DNA of 64,000 nt, from NCBI RefSeq assembly GCF_001447195.1, contig NZ_LFRI01000538.1, positions 62,001 through 126,000 of the forward strand. Reading direction: 5' to 3'. This document shows positions 48,232-56,482 of this stretch, one piece after another; position 1 is the stretch's first letter, and each line of letters starts with the position of its first letter. This DNA comes from Aquabacterium parvum. Its GTDB lineage: Bacteria > Pseudomonadota > Gammaproteobacteria > Burkholderiales > Burkholderiaceae_C. The notes beneath the pieces are model-generated. The model saw only the letters and a list, made by a program, of their open reading frames with translations. It was not told where the DNA came from and made no database searches. The position numbers and the translations under genes are program-made.

Positions 48232-49359
48232 TCACCCCTGGCGGGCCAGCATGGTGCGAAAGCGCATCAAGGCCAGACCGAGGAACACGATGCCGATGCC
48301 CGCCACACTCAGCATCTGCGGCCACACGACATCGGCCCCGGCCGCGCGGTACAAGATGCCCTGCGCCAGCTGGGTGTAGTGGGTGGAGGGCGAGGCCAGC
48401 ATCAGGTGCTGCAGCCACTCGGGCATGCTCTCGCGGGGCGTGGCCGAGCCCGACAGCAGGTACATGATCACGAACACCGGCACGGCCAGCAGCCCGAACT
48501 GCGGCATCGACGAGGCCACGGTGGCCAGCAAGATCCCCAGCGCCGTCAGCGAAAACAGGTACAAACCCGTTCCCAGCAGGAACAGCGCCGCCGACCCCTC
48601 GGGCGGCACCTCCAGCACGCCGCGCACCACCAGCGACAGCGACACCCCCACGGCCACCAGGATGACCAGCCCGTTGGCGGCGATCTTGGCCACCGCGATC
48701 TCGCTGGGCCGCACCGGCATCACCAGCAGGTGTTCGATGGTGCCGCGCTCTCGCTCGCGGATCACGGCCGCGCCCACCAGCACCACCGACAGCACCGTGA
48801 CGTTGTTGATGAGCTGCATCACCGAGGTGAACCACGACGAGGTGCCGTTGGGGTTGAACAGCACGTGCACCACGGCCCTGGCGGGCAGCAACTCGTCGAT
48901 GCCATCGACCTTCAGGTGCGCCAGGGTTTCGCGCACGATGATTTCTTCGAGGTAGGCCGCACCCAGACGTCCCTGGGCCATGGCCGTGGCATCCATGTGC
49001 ACCTGCACGGTGGGCGAGCGGTAGGCGTGCACGTCGGCCTCGAAGTGCGCCGGGATGTCGAGCACGAACAGGAAGCGCCCCGTCTCCAGACCGTTGAGCG
49101 CTTCTTCTTCGGTCACCGGCACGGGGGCCTGGAACATGGGCGCGCGCACCGCGTCGCGCAGGCGCAGGGACAGGGCTGAGCCGTCTCGGTCGACCACGCC
49201 CACGGCCACGTGGTTCACGTCGGTCTTGGTGCCGACGGCCACCACGTAGATCGCCAAAGTGAACGACACGATGATGGCGGCCATCATGGTGCGGTCCTTG
49301 AGCACGCAGCGCAGCTCCTTGAGTCCCAGGTGCCAGACGTTGAACAGCCAGGTTGCCAT
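48232..49359 (-). CDS. ABC-2 type efflux permease (YhhJ-like)
   Basis: A 375-residue ABC-2 membrane protein: one N-terminal helix (about 23-43), a large extracytoplasmic domain to about 165, then five helices. The coupling-helix motif RERERGTIEHLLVMPVRPSEI is typical of YhhJ/YbhS-type permeases, and SATPRESMPEWLQ lies in the last periplasmic loop. It has no ATPase domain of its own and must work with the upstream fused protein. Gaps are 15 bases to that gene and 25 to the outer-membrane factor. Substrate unknown. Confidence 0.92.
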   Translation of the reverse strand: MATWLFNVWHLGLKELRCVLKDRTMMAAIIVSFTLAIYVVAVGTKTDVNHVAVGVVDRDGSALSLRLRDAVRAPMFQAPVPVTEEEALNGLETGRFLFVLDIPAHFEADVHAYRSPTVQVHMDATAMAQGRLGAAYLEEIIVRETLAHLKVDGIDELLPARAVVHVLFNPNGTSSWFTSVMQLINNVTVLSVVLVGAAVIRERERGTIEHLLVMPVRPSEIAVAKIAANGLVILVAVGVSLSLVVRGVLEVPPEGSAALFLLGTGLYLFSLTALGILLATVASSMPQFGLLAVPVFVIMYLLSGSATPRESMPEWLQHLMLASPSTHYTQLAQGILYRAAGADVVWPQMLSVAGIGIVFLGLALMRFRTMLARQG

Positions 49360-49374
49360 CTCCGCTCTCCCCTT

Positions 49375-52140
49375 TCAGCGCTCTTGCTTGGGCACCAACA
49401 GGCGCGCCAGACCCACGTACAGCACGCCAAAGCCCAGCAGCACCGCGCTGGCCTGCCACAGCGGTGCCCAAGCAAGCGGCCAGCCCTTGGTGATGGTGCC
49501 CAGGCTGATCTCCTGGAACCAGGCCGCGGGGAAGGCCGCCGCCAGCGCGCGGCTGGGGCCCTGCAGCGTGGACACCGGGCTGAGCAACCCGGCAAAGCTG
49601 GTGGTGAAGATCACGCACACGATGGCCGTGAGAAACTGCGCGGCCACCTGCGTCTGCACGAAGGCCGACACCAGCATGCCCAGGCCCGTGACGGCCACCG
49701 CGTAGGCCACGGCCCCCACCGCCAGCCCGACGAAGCTGCCCTGCACGCTCACGCCGAAGACCAGCTGCAGCACCGCCACCAGCAAGCCAAAAGCCAACGT
49801 GGTCAAGGCGATGTAGGGCAATTGCTTGCCGATCAGGAACTCGCTGACCGACCCCGGCGCGGCAAAGAGGTTGAGGATGGTGCCCATCTCGCGCTCGCGC
49901 ACCACGCCCAGCGCCGTCAGCATGGCCGGCACCAGCGTGAGCGACAGCATCAGCACGCCCGGCGCGAAGGTGTGGATGGAGCGGTAGTCCTGGTTGAACG
50001 ACAGCCGGGGCTCGACCCGCACCGGCAACTGCGGCACGTCCGCCCCCGGTATGCCGCGCGCATAAGCCAGCGAATGTGCCAGCGCGATGGCCCGGGCGTT
50101 GTTGGCCACGTGGGTGGCGCGCGTCAGGTTGGCGCCGTCCACATGGAACGCCACCTCGGGGTGGCGCATGCCAACCAGGTCGCGGCCAAAACCTGGCGGG
50201 ATGTCGATCACCATCCAGGCATCGGACGAACGCAGCGCCTGATCGATGCCGCCGGGTCCTTCAAGCTGCTGACGATCGTTCACCGACACGGCGGTGAAGT
50301 ATGGCGAGCCTTCGAACTGCGCCACCAGCTCGCGGCTTTCGCTGCTCTGGTCGCGGTCCACCACCACGTAGGCGATGCGGTCCACGTCGAAGCTCAGGCC
50401 CCAGGTGCCGGCGCACAGCATGATCAGCGGGCCCAGCACGGCAAAGGTCAGGCGGATGGCGTCGTGGCGCAGCTCCATCGCCTCGCGGCGGGCAAAAGCC
50501 CACATGCGGCGCCACCAGGCCCGCCAGGCCGCCAACTCGGCGCCAGCGCTGCTCGACGCGGGTTCGTCATCGAGCACCTCATCTGGCGGCGCATGCAGGC
50601 ACTCTCCTGGGTCGGCCTGGCCGGCTTTCGCATCCGCTTCCAGGTGGTCGATGAAGGCCTGCTCCAGCGTCTCGCAGCCCTGCTCTTCGCACAAGGCCTG
50701 CGGTGCCCCCACCGCCAGCACGCGCCCGTGGTGCATCAGCGAGATGCGGTCGCAGCGCTGCGCCTCGTTCATGAAGTGCGTGGACACGAACAGCGTGACG
50801 CCCTCTTCGCGCGAGAGGCGGATCAGGTGGCGCCAGAACAGGTCGCGCGCGGCCGGGTCCACCCCCGAGGTCGGCTCGTCGAGGATCAGCACCTCGGGCT
50901 TGTGCAGGCAGGCCGCCGCCAGTTGCAGCCGCTGGCGGATGCCCAGCGACAGCCGCGCCGGCGGCACCTCGGCGTGGGCCAGCAGGTCGAACTTCGCCAG
51001 CGACGACTCGATCGCCTCGGGCACCGTGGCCAGTTCCATGCGGTAGAGCCGCGCATGCAGCCACAGGTTCTGCCGCACCGACAGCTCTTCGTACAGCGAG
51101 AACAACTGCGACATGTAGCCGATGTGCAGCCGCGTGCTCAGGTCGCCCGCGTCCACCGGCTTGCCCAGCAGGCGGGCTTGGCCTTCGGTGATGTCGAGCA
51201 GTCCCGTGAGCATCTTCATCGTCGTTGTCTTGCCGCAACCGTTCGAGCCCAGGAAGCCGAAGATCTCGCCCCGCTCGATGCGGAAGTTGACGTCGCTGAC
51301 CGCGGTGAAGTCACCGAAGCGGCGTGTCAGGCCTTGGGCCTCCATGGCCGGCTCGCCGCCGAAATCCGGCAAGGGCGGGATGACCAGGGGCTCGGCCGCC
51401 CCACCCTGCGACAGCTTGATGTAAGCCTCTTCCAGGTGCGCCGACTGCGTGCTGGCCAGCACCTCGGTGGTGGGCGCGTTCACCAGCACGCGGCCATCGG
51501 CCATGGCCACCAGGTGCTCGAAACGCTCGGCCTCTTCCATGTAGGCGGTGGCCACCAGCACCGTCATGTGAGGTCGCTGGCGGCGCAGGCCTTCGACCAG
51601 GGCCCAGAACTGGCGGCGCGAGAGCGGGTCCACGCCCGTGGTCGGCTCATCGAGGATGAGCAGGTCGGGGTCGTGCACCAGGGCGCTGCACAAGGCCACC
51701 TTCTGCTTCATGCCACCCGACAACTTGCCAGCGGGCCGATCCGCAAACGGCGCCATGCCCGTGGCCGCCAGCAAGCGCCTGATGCGCCCATTGCGCTCGG
51801 CCTCGGGTACGCCGAACAGGCGCGCAGCGAAGTCCACGTTGTCGTAGACCGAAAGCGAGCGGTACAGCGCCCGCCCCAGCCCCTGCGGCATGTAGGCGAT
51901 GCGTGGCAACAGGCGTTGTCGCGCAGCGGTGTCGGCCAGGTCGGTGCCCATCACCTCGACCATGCCATCCTGGATGCGCTTGACACCCGCAACGATCGAC
52001 AGCAACGTGGACTTGCCCACGCCATCGGGCCCCACCAGTCCCACGGTGCAGCCGGTGGGCAGGCTCAAAGTCACGTTGTGCAGGGCCTGGGTGTCGCCAT
52101 AGCGATGAGACACGTCCTGCAAGGAAACAGCGGGGTGCAT
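49375..52140 (-). CDS. Fused ABC exporter: two ATPase domains plus ABC-2 permease (RbbA/YhiH-like)
   Basis: A 921-residue protein with two nucleotide-binding domains followed by a permease, the layout of E. coli RbbA (about 911 residues). The first Walker A is the unusual GPDGVGKST (37-45), shared with RbbA; the second is GSNGCGKTT. Signature motifs are LSGGMKQK and the less standard LSLGIRQR; Walker B motifs are LLILDEPTTGVDPLSRR and VLILDEPTSGVDPAARD. The C-terminal permease has VREREMGTILNLFAAP. E. coli RbbA has been tied to ribosomes, but with HlyD and an outer-membrane factor here, export is more likely. Start ATG 52140 has GAGGTG before it. Confidence 0.92.
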   Translation of the reverse strand: MHPAVSLQDVSHRYGDTQALHNVTLSLPTGCTVGLVGPDGVGKSTLLSIVAGVKRIQDGMVEVMGTDLADTAARQRLLPRIAYMPQGLGRALYRSLSVYDNVDFAARLFGVPEAERNGRIRRLLAATGMAPFADRPAGKLSGGMKQKVALCSALVHDPDLLILDEPTTGVDPLSRRQFWALVEGLRRQRPHMTVLVATAYMEEAERFEHLVAMADGRVLVNAPTTEVLASTQSAHLEEAYIKLSQGGAAEPLVIPPLPDFGGEPAMEAQGLTRRFGDFTAVSDVNFRIERGEIFGFLGSNGCGKTTTMKMLTGLLDITEGQARLLGKPVDAGDLSTRLHIGYMSQLFSLYEELSVRQNLWLHARLYRMELATVPEAIESSLAKFDLLAHAEVPPARLSLGIRQRLQLAAACLHKPEVLILDEPTSGVDPAARDLFWRHLIRLSREEGVTLFVSTHFMNEAQRCDRISLMHHGRVLAVGAPQALCEEQGCETLEQAFIDHLEADAKAGQADPGECLHAPPDEVLDDEPASSSAGAELAAWRAWWRRMWAFARREAMELRHDAIRLTFAVLGPLIMLCAGTWGLSFDVDRIAYVVVDRDQSSESRELVAQFEGSPYFTAVSVNDRQQLEGPGGIDQALRSSDAWMVIDIPPGFGRDLVGMRHPEVAFHVDGANLTRATHVANNARAIALAHSLAYARGIPGADVPQLPVRVEPRLSFNQDYRSIHTFAPGVLMLSLTLVPAMLTALGVVREREMGTILNLFAAPGSVSEFLIGKQLPYIALTTLAFGLLVAVLQLVFGVSVQGSFVGLAVGAVAYAVAVTGLGMLVSAFVQTQVAAQFLTAIVCVIFTTSFAGLLSPVSTLQGPSRALAAAFPAAWFQEISLGTITKGWPLAWAPLWQASAVLLGFGVLYVGLARLLVPKQER

Positions 52141-52148
52141 GGGACACC

Positions 52149-53180
52149 TCAGCGCCACGCGCTCACACGGCGGCTTTCTTCCGTCGCCGGCTCAGGCCAT
52201 TCGGGCTCCACCATCCTTGGGGCCACGCGCACATGGCCCATGCCCGTCAAGCCGCCCTTGAGCAGGCTGATGTGGCGAGCGGCCACATCTGCTGGCACCG
52301 TGAGCTTGACGCGGTAGGTCAGCTTGTCGCGCTCGTTGCGCGTCTCCACGTGCTTGGGCGTGAACTGCGCCTCCGAAGACACGAAGGACACGCGCGCCGG
52401 CAGCGGCAGGTCGGGCGCGGCGTCGAGCACGATGCGCGCCTCATCCCCCAGCTTCACCTGCCCGGCCACGGCCGACGACACGAACACCGTCATGTGCACC
52501 AGCGTCGTGTCCAGCACCGTGGCCACGCGCCCACCCGCCGGAATCACCGCCCCCGGCTCGACCACGCGGTGCTCGATGCGGCCATCCACCGGCGCACGCA
52601 GCGTGTGGTCGTCGATGGCTTGCTTGAGGCGCAGCATGCCAGCTTCGGCTTCTTCCTTGGCGGCCTTGGCCTCGCCCATCGCCGACGTGGCGATCGAGAT
52701 GCCCGCGCGCTCGCCATCGCGTTGGGCCTGGCGGCGCTGCAGCTCCGAGTCGGACACCAGGTCTTGTTTGCGCAGGTCGGCCGCGTTGTCGAACTCCAGC
52801 TGCGCCACGCGCGCCTTGATCGACTGCACCTGCACCTCGCCCTGCGCGCGGCCCATGGCCTGCATGGCGCGCTGCCGCATGGCCTGCACGCCGGCCAGTT
52901 GCGCCACCAAGTCGGCCGTGTCCATGCGGGCGATGACGTCGCCGGCCTTGACCGACTGGCCTTCGCGCACCTCCACGCTCAGCACCTTGCCGGCGAACTT
53001 GGTGGCCACCTCAACGCGCTGGATCTCCAGCCGACCGTTGCCCTTGAAGACCTGCTGCACGGGCGTGTCAGGCCCCAGCACCGACCAGGTGGCCCACGCC
53101 GCCGACATGGCCAGGGCCGATGCGCCCACCCCGAAGATGAACCCACGGTAGCGCGTCAACATGTGGATGGCTTGCTTCAT
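52149..53180 (-). CDS. HlyD-family periplasmic adaptor protein
   Basis: A 343-residue membrane-fusion protein: an N-terminal anchor helix (about 12-32), the split lipoyl domain (KFAGKVLSVEVREGQSVKAGDVIARMDTADL and DDHTLRAPVDGRIEHRVVEPGAVI), a helical hairpin (about 80-165) and a beta-barrel end. It resembles YhiI of the E. coli yhiI-rbbA-yhhJ set. It links the ABC proteins to the outer-membrane factor and leads the operon. ATG 53180 follows AAGGGG. The 213 bases upstream, up to nrdG, hold an FNR-like site and nothing else recognised. Confidence 0.93.
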   Translation of the reverse strand: MKQAIHMLTRYRGFIFGVGASALAMSAAWATWSVLGPDTPVQQVFKGNGRLEIQRVEVATKFAGKVLSVEVREGQSVKAGDVIARMDTADLVAQLAGVQAMRQRAMQAMGRAQGEVQVQSIKARVAQLEFDNAADLRKQDLVSDSELQRRQAQRDGERAGISIATSAMGEAKAAKEEAEAGMLRLKQAIDDHTLRAPVDGRIEHRVVEPGAVIPAGGRVATVLDTTLVHMTVFVSSAVAGQVKLGDEARIVLDAAPDLPLPARVSFVSSEAQFTPKHVETRNERDKLTYRVKLTVPADVAARHISLLKGGLTGMGHVRVAPRMVEPEWPEPATEESRRVSAWR

Positions 53181-53274
53181 CGCTTGTCCCCTTTCGGCAA
53201 CCGGCGCGCGACACGAACGGCGTCGCCTTTCAAACCGGTGAAGCCATTGTTGGGATGGCGCCAAAAATCTGACA

Positions 53275-53288
53275 TTGCGCGTGATCAA
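53275..53288 (-). promoter_or_regulatory. FNR-like site upstream of the efflux operon
   Basis: TTGCG-CGTG-ATCAA matches TTGAT-N4-ATCAA at eight of ten positions. It is in the gap between nrdG and the divergently placed end, about 100 bases before the HlyD start. No clear -10 box was found at the right distance. Confidence 0.35.
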
Positions 53289-53393
53289 ACCGTCCGATGA
53301 ACCAGGCGTCCACCCCTCGAATCAGCGGGCAATGCAGATCAAATCGGGCGGCAGGAATGGATGCGGATCAAGGTGCCCACGTGTGCCCTGCCT

Positions 53394-54152
53394 TCAACGC
53401 ACGCTGAGCGCAGGGCCGATGCGACTGAGCCGCGCCACCAGTTCATCGGGCGGCGTGCGCTCGCCCGGCCCCAGCGTTGCCTCGGTCACCGGCGTGGCCC
53501 GGTAGCCCTGCAGCACCCAATGCCTCGCGCCCATCGACTTGAGCATGCGCGCCATGCGCATCAGCGCGGCCTCGGGGATGAGGTCGGGGTGCCAGGTGGT
53601 GCGCAGCTCGTGGGCCTTGCCGCTGGCCAGCACCAGGGCCAGGCTCTCGCGCACCGGCTCGCCGCTGCGCGGCACCGAGGTGATGGCCTTGTAGTCCTCG
53701 AACTCGGTCTTGATGTCCAGCGCCACCCAGTCGACCAGGGGCAGGACCTTGGCCAGGCGCTGCGGGTACAGCCCGGCTGTGTGCAGCCCCACCTGGAAAC
53801 CCAGCGCACGCACCTCGTGCATGGAGCGCTCCAGCGCAGCGTCCAGCGTGGGCTCGCCACCGCTGAACACCACGCCGTCAAGCAGACCCTGGCGTTGCTG
53901 CAAGGTGCCCAGCAACCTGTCCCAGGTCTGGGTGTCTCGGCCACAGCCCGACTCGCGCGGTTGCAGCGATGGGTTGTGGCAGTAGTGGCAACGCCAGGGG
54001 CAGCCCTGCACGAAAACCACCGCGGCCAGTTGGCCTGGCCAGTCGGTGGTGCTCAGTGGCGTGAAGCCCCCGACGTCCAGGGGCGGGATCAAGCGGTGCT
54101 CAGCTTGCGCAGGCCTGAACTCGATCGGGCTCGACGAAGTACTTTCGTTCAT
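53394..54152 (-). CDS. nrdG: Anaerobic ribonucleotide reductase activating enzyme (radical SAM)
   Basis: NrdG uses SAM and a [4Fe-4S] cluster to make the glycyl radical on the class III ribonucleotide reductase. The 252-residue protein has the cluster motif CPWRCHYC and VVFSGGEPTLD for SAM binding, with PLSTTDWPGQLAAVVFVQGC upstream. It is longer than E. coli NrdG (154 residues) and resembles the longer type found with ATP-cone NrdD of other proteobacteria. Its start lies inside the small glycyl-radical gene (53-base overlap), so the two are translationally linked. Confidence 0.93.
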   Translation of the reverse strand: MNESTSSSPIEFRPAQAEHRLIPPLDVGGFTPLSTTDWPGQLAAVVFVQGCPWRCHYCHNPSLQPRESGCGRDTQTWDRLLGTLQQRQGLLDGVVFSGGEPTLDAALERSMHEVRALGFQVGLHTAGLYPQRLAKVLPLVDWVALDIKTEFEDYKAITSVPRSGEPVRESLALVLASGKAHELRTTWHPDLIPEAALMRMARMLKSMGARHWVLQGYRATPVTEATLGPGERTPPDELVARLSRIGPALSVR

Positions 54153-54294
54153 GGAACTCCCCCTTCTTGCCCACGTTGAACGAGGCCATGGGTCGGTGAT
54201 AGCCCATCACCCGGGTCCAGACCTCGCAGCGCTGGCGCTCGTGTTCGGCCAGCAGCGGATGAGGTGCGTCGGGGGTGCGTGCGGTGCAGGTCAT
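54100..54294 (-). CDS. Small separate glycyl-radical segment of class III ribonucleotide reductase
   Basis: A 64-residue protein whose core CEVWTRVMGYHRP (23-35) and SFNVGKKGEFHERKYF (38-53) match the C-terminal glycyl-radical region of one-piece NrdD proteins, with Gly31 in the RV.GY motif as the radical site. The adjacent NrdD lacks this region, ending just after its zinc-binding cysteines. The gene has its own strong AAGGAG six bases before the ATG, so it is a real gene rather than a frameshift product. It lies 23 bases after nrdD and overlaps nrdG by 53 bases in another frame. The role is inferred from similarity and position. Confidence 0.75.
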   Translation of the reverse strand: MTCTARTPDAPHPLLAEHERQRCEVWTRVMGYHRPMASFNVGKKGEFHERKYFVEPDRVQACAS

Positions 54295-54317
54295 GGAGGC
54301 TCCTTCAGTCGGGTTGA

Positions 54318-56366
54318 TCAAACGGGGTTGGGCAAGGCCTCGTTGCCCGAAGCCTGGCGACGCGCCAAGGCTTCTTCATCGCAACGCGGGCAAAAGGCGT
54401 GTTCGCCAGCCAGGTAGCCGTGCGTGGGGCAGATCGAGAACGTCGGCGTGATGGTGATGTAGGGCAGCCGAAAGCGCCCCAGCGCGCGCCGCACCAGGTT
54501 CTTGCAAGCCTGCGCCGACGACACCCGCTCGCCCAGGTACAGGTGCAGCACCGTGCCGCCGGTGTACTTGCGCTGCAAGGCCTCTTGCCGAGCCAGGGCC
54601 TCGAAGGGGTCGTCGCAAAAACCCACCGGCAGTTGCGACGAGTTCGTGTAGTAAGGCTCCTCCACCGTGCCCGCCTGCAGGATGCCGGGGAAGCGCAAAC
54701 GGTCTTCCTTCGCAAAACGGTAGGTCGTGCCCTCGGCCGGTGTGGCCTCCAGGTTGTAGAGGTGGCCGGTGGCCTCCTGCATGCCCGTGATGCGCTCGCG
54801 GATGTGGTCGAGGTAGCGCAGCGCAAAGGCCTCGCCCCAAGGCGTGGTGATGTCTTCCAGGTCCTGCGTGAAGTTGCGGATCATCTCGTTGATGCCGTTG
54901 ACGCCCACGGTCGAGAAGTGGTTGCGCAGCGTGCCCAGGTAGCGCTTGGTGTAGGGAAACAGGCCCGCGTCCATGTGCCCCTGGATCACCTTGCGCTTGA
55001 TCTCCAGGCTCTGGCTGGCCAGTTGCAACAGGTGGTCGGTGCGCGCCAACAGGCCTGGCTCGTCACCCGCGTGCAGGAAGCCCAGCCGCGCGCAGTTCAG
55101 CGTCACCACGCCCAGCGAGCCGGTCTGCTCAGCCGATCCGAACAAGCCGTTGCCGCGCTTGAGCAGCTCGCGCAAATCGAGCTGCAAGCGGCAGCACATC
55201 GAGCGGATCATGTGCGGCTGCAGCTCCGAGTTCACGAAGTTCTGGAAGTAGGGCAAGCCGTACTTGGCCGTCATCTCGAACAGTGCCTCGGTGTTGGGGT
55301 GCTCCCAGTCGAAGTCCTTGGTGATGTTGTAGGTGGGGATGGGGAAGGTGAAAGCCCTGCCGCGCGCATCGCCCGCCATCATCACGTCGATGTAGGCGCG
55401 GTTGATCATGTCCATCTCGGCCTGCAGATCGCCATAGGCAAACGGCATCTCCGCGCCGCCGATGACGGGCACCTGCTCGCGCAGGTCTTCGGGGCAGACC
55501 CAGTCGAAGGTCAGGTTGGTGAACGGCGTCTGCGTGCCCCAGCGCGAAGGCACGTTGAGGTTGTAGATCAGCTCTTGCAGGCACTGGCGCACCTGCTCGT
55601 AGGCCAGGCCATCCTTGCGGATGTAGGGCGCCAGGTAGGTGTCGAAGGAGCTGAAGGCCTGCGCCCCCGCCCACTCGTTCTGCAGCGTGCCCAGGAAGTT
55701 GACGATCTGTCCCACGGCCGAGGACAGGTGCTTGGGCGGCCCCGCCTCCACCTTGCCCGGCACGCCGTTGAGGCCCTCGTGCAGCAGCGTGCGCAGCGAC
55801 CAGCCCGCGCAGTAGCCCGAGAGCATGTCGAGGTCATGGATGTGGAAGTCGGCGTCGCGGTGCGCCTGACCGACCTGTGGCGGGTAGACGTGGCTGAGCC
55901 AGTAGTTGGCGATCACCTTGCCCGACACGTTGAGGATGAGCCCGCCCAGCGAATAGCCCTGGTTGGCGTTGGCGTGGATGCGCCAGTCCTGCCGGTGCAG
56001 GTACTCGTTGACCGAGCGCTCGACATCGACGGCGGTGCGGCGGTCTTCGCGCAGTGCGCGGTGCTGCTCGCGGTAGACGATGTAGGCGCGCGCGGCCTGG
56101 GTGTGACCCGCATCGAGCAGCACCTGCTCGACCACGTCCTGGATCTGCTCGACCGTGGGCACGCGCGCGCACAGGCGCTGGATGACGGCGTCGGTCAGGC
56201 GCCAGGCTTCATCGACATCAAAAGCATTGCTGGCATCGCCCGCTGCGGCCATGGCCCGAGCGATGCGCTCAGGCTGGAAGCCGGCCGTGCCGCCGTTGCG
56301 TTTGAAGACGGCCACTGGGGTGGTACGGGGGTTGTTGGCGGCGGGCTGGCTGGTGCTGGTCGGCAT
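54318..56366 (-). CDS. nrdD: Anaerobic (class III) ribonucleoside-triphosphate reductase, catalytic part
   Basis: NrdD reduces ribonucleotides to deoxyribonucleotides without oxygen. The 682-residue chain has an N-terminal ATP-cone (VFKRNGGTAGFQPERIARAM), the NrdD catalytic barrel (for example RSMCCRLQLDLRELLKRGNGLFG and GVVTLNCARLGFLH with the likely active cysteines) and a C-terminal zinc site (ICPTHGYLAGEHAFCPRC). After that site it stops, about 20 residues on, without the RV.GY glycyl-radical motif that normally follows. That motif is encoded by the next small gene. The start at 56366 is chosen for the GGAGA before it; a further ATG lies at 56381. An FNR-type box precedes it. Confidence 0.94.
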   Translation of the reverse strand: MPTSTSQPAANNPRTTPVAVFKRNGGTAGFQPERIARAMAAAGDASNAFDVDEAWRLTDAVIQRLCARVPTVEQIQDVVEQVLLDAGHTQAARAYIVYREQHRALREDRRTAVDVERSVNEYLHRQDWRIHANANQGYSLGGLILNVSGKVIANYWLSHVYPPQVGQAHRDADFHIHDLDMLSGYCAGWSLRTLLHEGLNGVPGKVEAGPPKHLSSAVGQIVNFLGTLQNEWAGAQAFSSFDTYLAPYIRKDGLAYEQVRQCLQELIYNLNVPSRWGTQTPFTNLTFDWVCPEDLREQVPVIGGAEMPFAYGDLQAEMDMINRAYIDVMMAGDARGRAFTFPIPTYNITKDFDWEHPNTEALFEMTAKYGLPYFQNFVNSELQPHMIRSMCCRLQLDLRELLKRGNGLFGSAEQTGSLGVVTLNCARLGFLHAGDEPGLLARTDHLLQLASQSLEIKRKVIQGHMDAGLFPYTKRYLGTLRNHFSTVGVNGINEMIRNFTQDLEDITTPWGEAFALRYLDHIRERITGMQEATGHLYNLEATPAEGTTYRFAKEDRLRFPGILQAGTVEEPYYTNSSQLPVGFCDDPFEALARQEALQRKYTGGTVLHLYLGERVSSAQACKNLVRRALGRFRLPYITITPTFSICPTHGYLAGEHAFCPRCDEEALARRQASGNEALPNPV

Positions 56367-56443
56367 GCGGTCTCCACACATTTAGTGCCTGGCATGAGCA
56401 CCAGACACCAGAGCTAGTGTTTCGACATGCTGCTGGGAGGGTT

Positions 56444-56457
56444 TTGATGGTCGTCAA
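56444..56457 (-). promoter_or_regulatory. FNR/Dnr-type box of the nrdD operon
   Basis: TTGAT-GGTC-GTCAA matches TTGAT-N4-ATCAA at nine of ten positions. Its centre is about 85 bases before the chosen nrdD start. As a class II site it predicts transcription from near 56409. It fits anaerobic induction of nrdDG. Confidence 0.65.
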
Positions 56458-56482
56458 CCTGAAAGTGAAAGCGAGTCCGCCA

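Noticed and set aside
54305-54321. Frameshift or sequencing error as the cause of the short NrdD
   Set aside because: The downstream glycyl-radical frame has its own ATG and a strong AAGGAG at proper spacing, and the NrdD end shows no similarity in the other frames bridging the gap.
54311-54321. TTGATCA at the end of nrdD as an FNR site
   Set aside because: There is no four-base spacer between the half sites, and it lies at a coding end inside the operon.
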